A stretch of 64,000 nt of DNA, from NCBI GenBank assembly GCA_030248225.1, contig JASANE010005137.1:1-64000 (forward strand), read 5' to 3'. The stretch is from Trileptium ribeirensis. Its lineage: Eukaryota > Nematoda > Enoplea > Enoplida > Thoracostomopsidae. Numbering within the stretch: the first letter of the stretch is position 1; each line of letters starts with the position of its first letter. Position numbers and translations under genes: made by a program. This document shows, in pieces, positions 35,679 to 46,465 of this stretch. The notes under the pieces are model-generated. The model did no database searches. It saw only the letters and a list, made by a program, of their open reading frames with translations, and was not told where the DNA came from.

Positions 35679-36960
35679 TTGCGTCGGGTAGAGTTTGCCA
35701 AATCCGTCGGTTCGGACGCAAACGCTACGAGCGCCATCTTACACCACCTAACCACGCAGGCCTCTGGTCCTCCCATGATTTTATTGAGGGACATGCCAAC
35801 CTTTGATGGGAAACCTGGGGGCCAGAACTTTGAAGATTGGGTTCGAATGTACAACCGTCTCGCCAACGCCAACGGTTGGGACGATGTCGAAAGTTGATTT
35901 GTGTACCAGCTCTCTTGCGTGGACCGGCAAGGGAGGCTTTCGCGGGCCTCCAACGGGAAAAACGCCAAAGTTTTCTTGGATTAGTTACCAACCCACGCTT
36001 TTTGTCCTCGTCTTCTCGTCGCCCCGAGAAATCATTATCAGGACTTTGCACTCGTGTTGCTAAGCGGTTATGAGGATGCTAGTACTGCCTGCCCTGATCC
36101 GGACGCATCGGTCACCAGTAAGCCCCGCACCAAAACGGTGAACTCGCTCCTTGAGGAGGGTGGTGAAGGTCTGATCACACAACTCCAGACTATGATAGAG
36201 GAACATCGTAAGGCAAATAATAGTAACAGCGATACGTTGTATGCATGTTAGTATACAGCGATAGGTTGTTGGACGTAATCGACAAACGGGCTGAAAACAC
36301 CCACCAGCTAAACGCACTCGCGCAGCCGTTCGTACCCGTTGTGGCAGCCCCACCGCCGCCGTGTGTGCTACCACCGCCTATCACTTGCTACCGTTGTGGA
36401 GCCGGAACACTTTATGCACGATTGCCCGCACCTTGCACGGTATCCACAAACCGCTAGCAATGCGCCGCGCAACGCCGAGCCCGTGTCGGTCTACATTTCT
36501 AGTGCAACGCGCCGAGGGCCAGGACGGTACGCGAGGAGCTACGGAGGAGCCTACGCACGAAATGATAACTGTGCAATGGCCGTGTATGTCCTCCACCACC
36601 TCCTCCTCGTCGATTTGAGACCGGAGCTGGGTACCGAAATAACCCCGGATGGAATAATGGCGGGAATTGCCAGAACGGCCTAAACCAATCTGGATATCAG
36701 TCTAGCCGCCCACCGCCGGGTTTTGTCAATAATATTCGTGGAAATGGAGACTATACAGTCAACCGACATCCCGCTACCCGGACAGGCCAATGGGTATCAG
36801 TGGGTCTTAAATGAGCGGCCTCCGCCTGATAACAGTCTAATCGCCCCTATACTGGAGACGGTGAGAATGGGAATGGTGGCCGGTATCAAGTTAATTGCAA
36901 TGCGTCACAAACTAGTGGGAATCGCGAACCCAGCCCCGCTACCACTCATCGGTTAGAGGT
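35679..36960 (+). pseudogene. gag (capsid and zinc knuckle), frameshifted
   Basis: The first frame (35679-35897) carries a capsid N-terminal block typical of metazoan Ty3/gypsy gag: a DMPTFDGKPGGQNFEDWVRM-type motif with the phenylalanine-tryptophan spacing. The reading continues after a frameshift (about 35870-36050) with CVPALLRGPAREAFAGL, the usual capsid helix region. A Pro-rich linker (about 36320-36380) follows, then a CCHC zinc knuckle at 36386-36425 (C-x2-C before, H-x4-C after, split by a frameshift). Downstream to 36960 the coding sense is Gly/Asn/Arg-rich but broken. Gag would package the element RNA in the cytoplasm. The copy is dead. Confidence 0.7.
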
Positions 36961-37425
36961 GCTTAGGCGCGAGCTCGGCATGATCCAGGGCAAACTAGGA
37001 TATAGCGCACCGACTGGGGGTGTCAACGCCATCGCAACTACGGACGACGACAATATGATGGCGACGGATATCTGATGAACAGGAACGACGACGACATGGA
37101 CGACCCTGAAATGATGGACAGCCTCGTCGGAAGACATTTGAACGTGATTACGACCACTCTTTGGGTTGATGCCGCGCGTCCCCCTCGGAGCTGTGGTCCG
37201 TTCTAGTCGATCGACTGTCCTGAGATTACGACGTTGAGCCTGACGAACGCGGACGATGAACGGTACCTGGACGAATTTATTAGCACTGTACATAGCACAG
37301 AAACTCCAAAATTCCAAAAAGAGGGTTATGAGGGAGAGGGATTGTATATGTTGTGCGCGAACGCACCGAGCGCAGGTGTTGATCCGTTTGTGTGTATTTT
37401 TGCGAGCGAATAGCGAGGCGAACGT

Positions 37426-38580
37426 ATGGTTAACCAATTGAACAAGTGGGTCCGGCGTGGACCCAACGCGGACGCACGAACTGTAACGGTATTGGGAGCT
37501 AGTGATGATAGTGTAGAAATCTATGACGAAATGGAAAAAGATTGTGTTGAAAATTATAGGTTGAGCAATGGTAAGGGAAGTGTTGATTTTATTGCCGGTA
37601 GACTCCAGGGAGTCACCTCAAGGGGCAATTCCGGAACCCCCAGCTCTTTGGAGATGACCGAAGAGTCTGTTAGTGAGGACGATGTTGTAATTGAGCCATT
37701 GTTATTACTTTCCTCCTCTGAAGCTGGCCATCCAAGAGTGTGTGTGGAGAATGTTGATGATGATTATTTCGGCAGGGAAGCTGATGACGTGGATATAGCT
37801 CAGGAAGATGTGGATCTATTCGGGTCGCCGTGGGAGGCACCCATGGAGTTTTTGGAGACCGATGAACGACCAGGGATGAGGGAGGCTAGGTTAGACGATG
37901 TAGAGGCGCCGTTTCCGACTTTCTGGGCCTGGGAATGGCTTTCGCCAACGGAGTCCATATTAATAACATTCATCAGAGTCGCCTGGCCTAGTTCTGTTCT
38001 AAATTATAGGTTCTATGATGTAGTGTGTAGGTCGGACCGCCACGTGGGTCGTCCCTTGCGTGCGCGTGAGAATTGTGTGTCGTATGAATCTGTTGAATTG
38101 CCTAAGTTAGGACACGCTTGTAGCCTTAGTGAATTATTGGAATATGGTAATGAAAGTGAGGTTGATGTAATTGAATGTTACTTTGAACCGGCGAATAATA
38201 ATATTGATTTACTTGAGGTGACTTTCCCGACTTCATTGACAAGGGGTTCTACGGCCATTGGGTACTTCCTTGATGCTGATCGGGGCCGCCCTTGTCACCC
38301 GTATCATTGTGGAGGTTGTGAACGATTCGCGACCGTTGACACCGAGGATGCGGGTATGATCGTTGGGGCTGAAATGACTGCCCGGGATCTGCCCAGATAC
38401 GGGAATGTTGATGGCGGGGTGGCAAACGAAGACCGTCCATCACATTATGAGGATCGCATTATGTCCACCGTCGCTAAAGCGCGCAGTGACATTCCCCATG
38501 CTGAGCTAAGTTTTTTCAATGACTTGCGTGATCAATCTAGTGTAAGTGTGATGTTGCTGATCAGAAATGTGGTGAATTGA
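37426..38580 (+). CDS. unknown acidic 384-aa ORF between gag and env-like gene
   Basis: This is the second-longest frame in the giant element and is open over 1.15 kb. The first 160 residues are strongly acidic (many Asp/Glu, e.g. EESVSEDDVV). The second half is mixed, with a CHPYHCGGC cysteine/histidine cluster near residue 295 that could bind metal. No TM segment or known domain was recognised. A 69-bp block (37904-37972) is an exact copy of the putative fusion-peptide region of the env-like gene, but is read here in another frame. Part of this ORF is therefore rearranged. It could be an accessory gene, a gag extension or a fortuitous frame. Confidence 0.45.
   Translation: MVNQLNKWVRRGPNADARTVTVLGASDDSVEIYDEMEKDCVENYRLSNGKGSVDFIAGRLQGVTSRGNSGTPSSLEMTEESVSEDDVVIEPLLLLSSSEAGHPRVCVENVDDDYFGREADDVDIAQEDVDLFGSPWEAPMEFLETDERPGMREARLDDVEAPFPTFWAWEWLSPTESILITFIRVAWPSSVLNYRFYDVVCRSDRHVGRPLRARENCVSYESVELPKLGHACSLSELLEYGNESEVDVIECYFEPANNNIDLLEVTFPTSLTRGSTAIGYFLDADRGRPCHPYHCGGCERFATVDTEDAGMIVGAEMTARDLPRYGNVDGGVANEDRPSHYEDRIMSTVAKARSDIPHAELSFFNDLRDQSSVSVMLLIRNVVN
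37904..37972 (+). repeat. 69-bp exact duplicate of 40003-40071
   Basis: The two blocks, 2,099 bases apart in direct orientation, appear identical from AGGCGCCGTTTCCGACTTTC to ATTAATAACATTCA. Homology ends abruptly on both sides. Confidence 0.9.
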
Positions 38581-38721
38581 GGGAGTCGATAGAACTCCTA
38601 TTTCAACGCAACGGATCCGACACGAGCGTTGCGAACTGTACAGGCGATGCGAATGAGTGTTATATAAGTCAAGGCACCCTATAAAATGATGGCGAGAGCG
38701 ATCTAGCACCAGGAATCGCGC

Positions 38722-39100
38722 GTGGGGTACGACGTGGTGATTGCGCCAGAGGACTTGGCCGACAGTTTTAAAGAGGAGACTGATGGCGAACTCGACGAGG
38801 GACAACTATTGAGCGATGACGAGTTCTGGGCCACGTGGCAGGATCCTAATGCTGATTGGTATAGACTTGCCCCCACCCCGATGCACGAGAGCGGCACCGT
38901 GAAGTGGTATGGGAAACGCGCCGAAACAATGAGCTACCGCCAGCACCATCAGACGACGGCATTGATTTGAGCTTGCGAACAAGTCAATCGTCTATCCGTT
39001 CCGAGGACGACGATAGTATCAGCAGCGAGGGTGAATCGAGTGAAACCACCGAGGAGAATAGTGAAATTAGTGAACCAAGGTAACTGACTGAGTTGAACCT
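38722..39100 (+). CDS. acidic ORF segments upstream of the env-like gene
   Basis: The frame 38722-38970 (82 codons) is rich in Asp/Glu and Trp. After a frameshift the sense continues to about 39080 with a Ser/Glu-rich stretch (SSEGESSETTEENSE). Together with the first 100 codons of the frame at 39208, this makes an acidic region leading into the env-like signal sequence. No domain is known. It may be a leader or an accessory protein. Confidence 0.35.
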
Positions 39101-39207
39101 GGTTCTCTTGTATGGTGATAATAAGTCGCCTAAGGCTCCTGCGACGCCCTGCTAGCGTTAATCTGCTTCAAATTGAGCGTGGCCTGACAATCGGCGAACA
39201 CGTATAA

Positions 39208-41383
39208 GTGGACTATTTAATCTCGAAACCGTGCACGCTCCAGGGCGACACTATCAGTAGATCAGTTCAAGACCTGGACGAACAGTTGGCCCTGGCGATG
39301 GCCGATTGTTTGGAGTCACCCGAGGAGACCTCAAAGGCTGACTCCCAGGAGGACATTGCTGAACGAAAAGAATTGGCCGAAGGAAATTCCGAACGATTAG
39401 ACGGGGGAACCACCAGCGAAACTAGTGGGGAAGATATGGACAAAGGGGGCGAACCGGAACCTATTAGAGAGGTGGCCCTACCCTCCCCACTTTGCTTCAA
39501 TAACGGCCCGGGTATGTGGAGAGTGTGTACGATCTTACTGCTACTTTGGCTCTCGGCACTAAGCTCCACTCACGCTACGCTCTCGCCATTTAGCGATGCA
39601 ATATCGCGACTAGGTGCTTTTGTAAACCGTCAAGTATGTGTTGTCATTGAACCGCAGGGTGTGGTGATCAAATCCGACCAGACTACGCACCTGCCATTGG
39701 TACTGCAGCTATCACTACGAGACTGGGAACGCAAGCCGACCCCTTTGTGAGCAACGTCTGTCCGCCATACGAATCTGACGGGTCTTGCCGAGCGGATTGC
39801 TGCAGAAAGGCAAACTGTACAGAATACCCTCAGCTGTACGATACCCTAAGCGCTCTGAAACGCGAGCTAGATGACGCGTATCATGGCGTATTGGCACCAA
39901 CTATTACTCGCTACTTGTACATTCTTTTTGCGTAGCAAATGAGCAACTATGCGATCTTACCAACCGCAGGGAAAAACACTTCGCGAGCTTAATCGCTGCT
40001 GCAGGCGCCGTTTCCGACTTTCTGGGCCTGGGAATGGCTTTCGCCAACGGAGTCCATATTAATAACATTCAACAGCAGGTGACTGTCCTCGAGAAATTTA
40101 TGCGCGAGACAAATGATGTCTCCTTCAGCAACACTAAGGCAATAAGACAGCTGACCCGAGCCAACGAGGACATCTACGCATTTGTGCACCACAGCATGCA
40201 GGAGGTGGTCTCCATGATAGAACAAGTTCGATGTGCTGATCGGAAAGAGATCACACACGTGCACCATCAGCTGATTGACCACATACTTCGAGCCAACATG
40301 CGCTCGTCGGTACAGGCCATAATGGAATCCATGCTAAACGGCGAATTATCCGCTGCCGTAATCGACGTCGTTATGGTACGACGGTTATTCGCTATGGACC
40401 CACGCATCTCCAAACACTATTCTCATGCGAGAACCAGCTTAGCATATCAATTTGGTAGCGTTATGCCCGTGAGTGTGGACTTAACAGCATTTCGCTTTGG
40501 ATTCATTATACAATTACTACTGCCTAAACGCAGTGATGTCCGGCCTGATTTTCGGATTTACAACACCAGCTGGAATGCACCCGCCACGCTTACGCAGTTG
40601 AGACTGCCGCTTCCCCAATACGCAGCCCGATTGGGCCACATCCGTTTTGAATCATTGAATCTAGGAACGTGCAAGCAAAGACCCGAAATTGCTTTTTGCG
40701 AACCACACGCGCTGCTAACCGACCACCGCACCAGCTGTCTAGAATGGATTATTGCCGGTGAACTAGTACCCGAGTATATCAAACTTACATGCAGTAATCG
40801 CTCACTTATCGGTCCACTCGCCAATGACACCGCCGTACACACAACCATACAAGGTGTCCTAATCCGGACTAGCGAACCTGAGGTAATACTGACTAATCGT
40901 AGGCAGCTCGCGCATGCAACCTTAGGTAAAACTATAAAGGTTCCGCCTAACGGAATTTTGTGGTTCCCGCACGGAAATTATACGCAGTTGGTTATAGGAC
41001 CAATTGTACTCACAAGCATGCTGAAGCCCGAGGAAATCACGATTAAATTCGGACCAAACATCACCATCGATCTGCTCTCCGGCCTCAAATTAAGGCCTTT
41101 AGCCTGGAACTCGCTCAACAATGCCAAGGCGACTTATTTGCAGGTAGCGCAGATAGCCAGGAAACAAGTACGAAGGGTAGCTAACTTCCCTGCTCTGGAA
41201 TATACGGGACTGTCGCCTTATTTTATCGTTACAATCATCGTTGCCATAGTTAGTACGATCTACTGTATGAGCAAATGCAAGATCCCGCCCAAGTATGGGT
41301 ACTACATTCTCCGATTGCTCCCATGCCGTGGACGATTAATTAATCCTGACGGTAGGCCTAGGAAAGCAATTCGCTGGATATAG
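39208..41383 (+). pseudogene. env-like membrane glycoprotein gene, frameshifted, upstream of protease
   Basis: A frame from 39208 has an acidic leader, then at 39514 a Met followed by a 17-residue hydrophobic signal-like segment. After about 39740 the sense shifts to a cysteine-rich frame (39747-39935), and shifts again to the long frame that runs to 41383. Near 39968-40070 a dibasic stretch is followed by an Ala/Gly-rich hydrophobic segment resembling a fusion peptide, then a heptad-rich region. Several N-x-S/T sites follow, and one transmembrane helix at about 41218-41277 with a short basic tail. This is the layout of class I fusion proteins such as errantivirus and baculovirus F-type Env. 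At least two frameshifts break it. Family assignment rests on layout only. Confidence 0.6.
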
Positions 41384-41494
41384 GCGGAAAAGCGATTTCC
41401 GAGTGCCCCACCTGAAGAGGACGTTATCTCTACTACTGCCAGGATTTCGCCAAGCGAGGTCACGGTTGCACCCTCGGGGACGCCGCGCGCGTCG

Positions 41495-41908
41495 GTGGTG
41501 CCCAACTGTTTCACGCGTCGCTCTAACCGGCTATTAACATCACCTACCATGAACGCCGGTAATACCCCATTGCTTATCAATGCAACCATACTTGGCACCC
41601 CAGTCACAACACTTGTAGACACCGGAACCGACGTTTCAATGATGTCCCAAGCTTTAGCACCCCGTTTAGGCTTAGTACCCCGAGACACCAATACTACCAG
41701 GATAGTATCGGCTACCCAACAAGAACTTACGATAAGCGGAGTAGTGAAAGCACCAATCACCATAGGGTCGTTGAGCACACCCTGCGATTTTCAAGTAACC
41801 ACTGACTCCTCATACGAATGTATCCTAGGCACTGATTTCATGGCTTTGCTGCCGTATGTGGCCATATACTTCAAAGACCGGTGCCTAGAATTATCAACTG
41901 GGACGTAG
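41495..41908 (+). CDS. retropepsin-like aspartic protease
   Basis: A 137-codon frame holds the protease core: LVDTGTDVSMM with the catalytic Asp at about residue 42 (41614-41640), then a flap region, then ILGTDFMALL at about residues 109-118 (the hydrophobic-Gly motif before the C-terminal strand). Length suits a monomer of a dimeric Ty3/gypsy protease, which cuts Gag and Pol. It follows the env-like gene and precedes RT in the usual PR-RT order. The frame is intact but upstream fusion to gag is lost. The start Met is uncertain because proteases are normally cleaved from a polyprotein. Confidence 0.85.
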   Translation: MVPNCFTRRSNRLLTSPTMNAGNTPLLINATILGTPVTTLVDTGTDVSMMSQALAPRLGLVPRDTNTTRIVSATQQELTISGVVKAPITIGSLSTPCDFQVTTDSSYECILGTDFMALLPYVAIYFKDRCLELSTGT

Positions 41909-41956
41909 AACTTCTTAGCGCCTTTCGCTGACAAAGCAGACCACCGTCCACCAGTC

Positions 41957-42487
41957 ATGAACGTAGTGACCAGGAAATATACACAGGTGCCGCCGAACAC
42001 TGAACTATTTATTAACGCGATTCCAGATATCACTCAACCGCCCATTGGCAAAGCATTGTTTGTACCAGACCCTTTTATTAGGGACATTGCTATTGCTCAC
42101 GCTCTGGTGCTCAATGGCCAACGCATGATCCCAGTAGCAATGATGAATTTTGGGAACATGCCTGTTGCCATACACGCAGGTCAAACAATAGGACATATTG
42201 AGATGCTTGATGACAGCGAGGTTGAGCTGCTATATGATAGTAACAAATGTTTGCTTCAGCTCGGACCTCCTCGACACGTTAAGGAATCCAATAATATCGG
42301 AGTTACACGAGACAATGTGGTACAGGTTATAAACGAGCAAAAGATGGCGATCGATATCGAACGGTTCATTCAGGTATTGAGTAAAATCGACTTTGGACAA
42401 ACCACCCTCAACCCTTACGAACTTAAACAGTTGAAAACAACTACTCCGAATACACAGATATATTTAGTGTACACCGGTTTGATCTAG
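41957..42487 (+). CDS. pol spacer between protease and RT
   Basis: A 176-codon open frame reads as the beta-rich segment often seen between protease and RT in metazoan Ty3/gypsy Pol: it has VPPNTELFINAIPD, VPVAMMNFGN-like strands and AIHAGQTIGHIEML. It joins the RT N-terminus after a frameshift near 42490. No catalytic residues were recognised. Confidence 0.6.
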   Translation: MNVVTRKYTQVPPNTELFINAIPDITQPPIGKALFVPDPFIRDIAIAHALVLNGQRMIPVAMMNFGNMPVAIHAGQTIGHIEMLDDSEVELLYDSNKCLLQLGPPRHVKESNNIGVTRDNVVQVINEQKMAIDIERFIQVLSKIDFGQTTLNPYELKQLKTTTPNTQIYLVYTGLI

Positions 42488-43384
42488 GTAGGTGTGGTGT
42501 ACACCAGCATAGGATAGTCAGCGGGGATGCGAAAGCCATCAAATAGGTGCTTTATCGCCTGGCACATTTCCTACGCAAACCCTTGCGAGAAGAACTAAAT
42601 AATATGGTGGAAGCAGGTCTTATAACACCATCCGATTCACCTTTGGGGTTCTCCCATAGTGTATGTCACTAAAAGCGACGGAACCCTACGTTTGTGTGTC
42701 GATTTCGGCAAACTCAGCGTAGTTGCTATACCCGCTGCCCCGCATAGACGACATACTAGGGTGTCTCAGGAATACTAAATTCATGTCCTGCTTGGATCTC
42801 AACAAAGGTTTCTGGCAATTAGAGTTGGATCCCGAAACCAAAGAGAAAACCTCCTTTGTCACTGTCCACGGACAGTACGAATATAGTGTTCTACTTTTCG
42901 GTTTGAACTCTTCACCAGGCGCCTTCCAAAGGTGCATGTCGATCATTTTAAAGGGCTTAGAATGGGAACGATGTCCCATTTACATTGACGATATACTAGT
43001 CTTCTCACCCCCATTTGAACAACATCTAGCAGACGTCATAACCGTATTCGATAGGTTCCGTAAGGCCAATCTTAAGCTGAAACCCCAAATGTCAATTTGG
43101 ACAGAAACAGTTAAAATATCTCGGACACATCATTAGCTCCGAGGGAGTTAAACCGCCGCAATAGATAATTACAAACGACCCAAGGCTCTCAAACAGCTAC
43201 AGAGCTTCTTAGGACTTGTGGGCTTTACCACAAGTTTATACCACATTATTCTTAGATTTGCGAGCCACTCGACGTCCCCCGTCGTAAGGACAATGAATTT
43301 ATATGGCGCTGTAATGTGAGGAAGCATTCGGAAAACTACGCAAGGTCCAAGACCCATTACTTACATACCCGGACTTTTCCAAAC
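42488..43384 (+). pseudogene. Ty3/gypsy reverse transcriptase, frameshifted
   Basis: The N-terminal fingers are at about 42520-42720 (EELNNMVEAGLITPSDSPLG, then SDGTLRLCVDFGKLS) with frame changes near 42650 and 42722. The intact frame 42723-43136 carries YPLPRIDDILGCL, SCLDLNKGFWQLEL (first catalytic Asp), LLFGLNSSPGAFQRCM and YIDDILVFS (catalytic Asp pair, about 42982-43008). GHII near 43125 and the thumb/connection motif LQSFLGLVGF (about 43197-43226) follow in shifted frames. All three catalytic aspartates are present. Frameshifts make it non-functional as one Pol chain. Confidence 0.9.
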
Positions 43385-43770
43385 CTTTCATTACTCCAGG
43401 CAGATGCTTCTGGATATGCCCTAGGAGCCGTGCTCTAGGAAAAGACCGATAAGGGGACGTTACCAATCGCCTATGCTAGCAAATCGCTTGTGGACTACCA
43501 ACACCGATATCCTGCCATAGAAACCGAGGCTCTCGCCATCAGATGGGCTGCCTTACATTTTAGACACTACCTACTCGGACACGAATTCCATGTCGAGACA
43601 GATCATACGCCCCTTAAAGCGCTGTTTGAGAGACCGCCGCGCAACTCGCGCTTAGCCCAATGGCGCAACAAATTACTAATGGAATTCGGTGGCTTCTGTA
43701 TCGAATATCGACCAGGTAAGGCTAACGTCAATGCCGACGGACTTTCCCGCGACCCCCGACATGACGTAGA
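43385..43770 (+). pseudogene. RNase H domain of Pol
   Basis: The first catalytic block (expected DASGYALGAVL) lies at about 43400-43435, split by a frameshift and a stop near 43437. From 43490 the frame is open and shows HRYPAIETEALAIRWA (catalytic Glu), FHVETDHTPLKALFE (catalytic Asp) and FCIEYRPGKANVNADGLSR, the classic end of the Ty3/gypsy RNase H. It degrades RNA in the RNA-DNA hybrid during reverse transcription. Confidence 0.9.
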
Positions 43771-44625
43771 ATTTTCCCATTCTGCAGACGAAACCGAATG
43801 CGAGGAACAGGACCATTCTCGAATAGTTGCTGTAGCTGTAAAAGAACAGGATCGTGGCAAGCATAAACCCCTGCTAGACCGCCCCGTCGACTTCCCACTG
43901 AAAACGGTTGGAAATGACTTACGCGACTACTCATGGGACTTCCCCCGGATGCTCCCGTCACCCTACCACCCGAGTACGTTCGAGAACACTTCTATCGTAT
44001 GTTCGGAGGACCTGGTTATGATCCTCTACCAGATCCAACGCGTTTCATTTTCTGGGGAGACGTGGATGACCCGTGGTTTGAAGGAGTCCAGGTACCTTGG
44101 AGGCGCTCGACCGCTCCCGGACCTGCATCAGCACACGGGCCCGCTAGCAAACCAATCCCCGGACCTTCATCGGCACCCGATCTACCCGCTAGACCTCCGA
44201 TACCACAAGAACCCCCGCCTGCTCCGACACCGCCTGCTCCTGACGCGGCGAGCGAAAGCTCGACCCGTGCTACGGCTGGTACACCTAAACCCGCCAGACC
44301 CCAGACCCTACCGACAAACGTTAGACAGAGGTATGGTGGTTTACCAGAAGTGGTGGAATTCGACACCTTAATTAGGGTCGCTTATGCATGCGGACCACGA
44401 GTACGACTACAGCGCCCTGAACAGGTTTATGGCACTGGTGAACACATATACTTACCGCACTTTCAGCAATACGAGGGAAGGAACCTCCTCAACTACCTAC
44501 CATACATTCAGCGTAGGGATAAACAATTTGGGCCTATATGGTGGTATTTGCATACTCGCCAGTCGCCAGCTGACGAAAAGGCAGCGACTACCCTCAAGCT
44601 AGAAACCCACCATTACAGGCTCTGA
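43771..44625 (+). CDS. proline-rich spacer between RNase H and integrase
   Basis: After the RNase H end, a short charged stretch leads, with a frame change near 43933, into a 230-codon open frame. Residues about 55-120 are Pro/Ala/Ser-rich (PPAPTPPAPDA), flanked by a conserved-looking N-part (YVREHFYRMFGGPGYDP) and a C-part rich in Tyr/Arg. Ty3/gypsy Pol usually has only a short linker here, so this is a large insertion. No known domain was recognised. The frame stops at 44625, just before the integrase zinc finger. Confidence 0.6.
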
Positions 44626-44659
44626 CCCGACACTGCTATTCTATACCTACATCCCATCA

Positions 44660-45780
44660 TACCAAATGACAATAAACCTAAGATGTGCGTACCTAGACAG
44701 CTTATACGGCAAATACTCAAGCACGAACACGACACCCCATTCGGTGGACATCCAGCTTGGGACCGCCTACTGAGTAAACTCAAGCAATATTTATTTTATT
44801 TATTGGGAGACTATGGGTAAGGACGTGGACGAATATGTAAAGCGCTGTGTACTCTGTCGGCGATCACGGAATTTACCACAAAATGTCCGAGCCACGCTTG
44901 AAGAAAACACAATGGCTAGCGCTCCCATGCATCGCATGTTTGTCGACATATTGGACACTCGAGTTTTGTACCGATATGGGAATAGGTATGTTGTCGCCTT
45001 CATCGACCAGTTTACAAAACTAGTCGTTGTTGCCGCTTTGCCCGATCAGACCGCCCGGAGTGTAGCTAAGGTTTTCGTTGAGGACGTGGTGTGCCGTTAT
45101 GGCGCACTCGAAAAACTAGTCTCGGACAGAGGAGGGTGTTTCGTCTCTGATGTAATGGAGGCCTTACGTGCTAGGCTACACACGTTCAAACGTGAAACTT
45201 TAAGTTATAACCCGAAAGCCAATGGGGAAATAGAGCGATTCAACCGTACCTTATTATTCCTCCTCAGGGTAGCCATACCTGAAAGCGACCATACTCCTTG
45301 AGACGAAGTCCTACCCTACTGTATTATGTCCTACAACTCAGCCGTACACGCTTCCACGCACTACCCACCATTTATGCATGGATTCCAACCCCTGGTACCG
45401 GGTGGAATCGAGACACAAACTGATTGGGGATGCTACCCTGGAGCAGAAGCTTACCGTGCAAATGTACAACGGTGGTTAGCCACTATCAGGGATAGAGCCT
45501 ATCGTTTCATGCAGTCTGCAAAGGAATATAGGGAGCGCTATTATAATCGCAAAATTACGGTCCCAGACTACCGAGTTAACGACCATGTGTGGGTCTACCG
45601 ATATTACACTACACCAAGGTTATCACGCCAACTGGAACGCAGATGATGCGGACCACACCATATTACCAAAATAATGTTACCCTGCATCTGCGTCTATCTC
45701 CCTGGACAACCCAATGCTTCCGACCATGTCGTTCATATAAACTGCACCAAACCATGCTATTGACCATTAAGTAGCTTTCC
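44660..45780 (+). pseudogene. Ty3/gypsy integrase, frameshifted
   Basis: The HHCC zinc-binding domain starts at about 44690: RQILKHEHDTPFGGHPAWDR supplies both His, and CVLCRR (about 44849-44866) both Cys, with a frameshift between them near 44800. The core frame 44813-45301 holds MFVDILD (first catalytic Asp, near 44944), LVSDRGGCF (second Asp, near 45125) and NPKANGEIERFNRTL (catalytic Glu, near 45228). A TGA ends it at 45301. The C-terminal part continues at 45326-45646 and, shifted again, to about 45780, with a VHINCTKPC-like end. The enzyme would insert the cDNA into host DNA. All catalytic residues remain, but three breaks disrupt it. Confidence 0.9.
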
Positions 45781-46450
45781 CGATATAGCCGACGTACTCA
45801 AGGCCGTGCCCCCTGCTTATATTGAGGCTGCCTTACAGGAACCAGGGGGAACCATTTTCGCTGATACATATTTCGCCAGGGAACTACAGGCTGCTGATCC
45901 AGAGGCAGTCGACAGACTGCGCTAAGACATCGACAGCACATCTGACGTAACTAGTGTAGAAATCGGAGAACCTAACTTAGATTACACGCAAGCTCCGGCA
46001 GACATGCACCGCGCCACAGTAGAGGAATTAACCATTCTCCAACCCCGGCTCAAGGCTCATCATGGGTTCCGCAACAAAACAGATTACCTATCTGCGACCC
46101 CGATAGAACTCCCGACAACGAATGGTCAACTATCTCGTAGGAACTCGTCACCCAAGACCCCGCTAGGTTGCCTTACGCACTTGATAAACTCCCCGGTACT
46201 TTCTCTCCAGAATACGGACGACATACCGCCCCAGTAACCTTTCGAGAACAGGAACAGGCTGTCCGACATGACTGAAGAACCAACTAGGCCATTAGCACTA
46301 CAACGGTCTGGCGATGGTCGTCCACTACGACCATTTAACGTAAACGACTTAGGTATTGTCGAGTTACTTGTCTCGCAAGACCCGCATGAGCCCTCATCCC
46401 ACACTCCCGAACAATCCGCTTCTCCGACTTCGGCAGTTGAACATGCTGTC
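45781..46450 (+). pseudogene. post-integrase region, broken ORF, unknown
   Basis: Short overlapping frames read as one continuing protein with shifts: AVPPAYIEAALQEPGGTIFA near 45810-45870, then acidic and Pro/Ser-rich segments to about 46450. The composition (Pro, Ser, Glu, Thr) suggests a disordered chain. No domain was recognised. It may be the C-terminal extension of Pol or a separate ORF. Confidence 0.4.
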
Positions 46451-46465
46451 CAAACCTAGCCGATC

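Noticed and set aside
35369..35968. 199-codon minus-strand frame at the LTR-gag junction
   Set aside because: It runs opposite to gag and across the LTR end. The plus strand carries the recognisable gag capsid motif.
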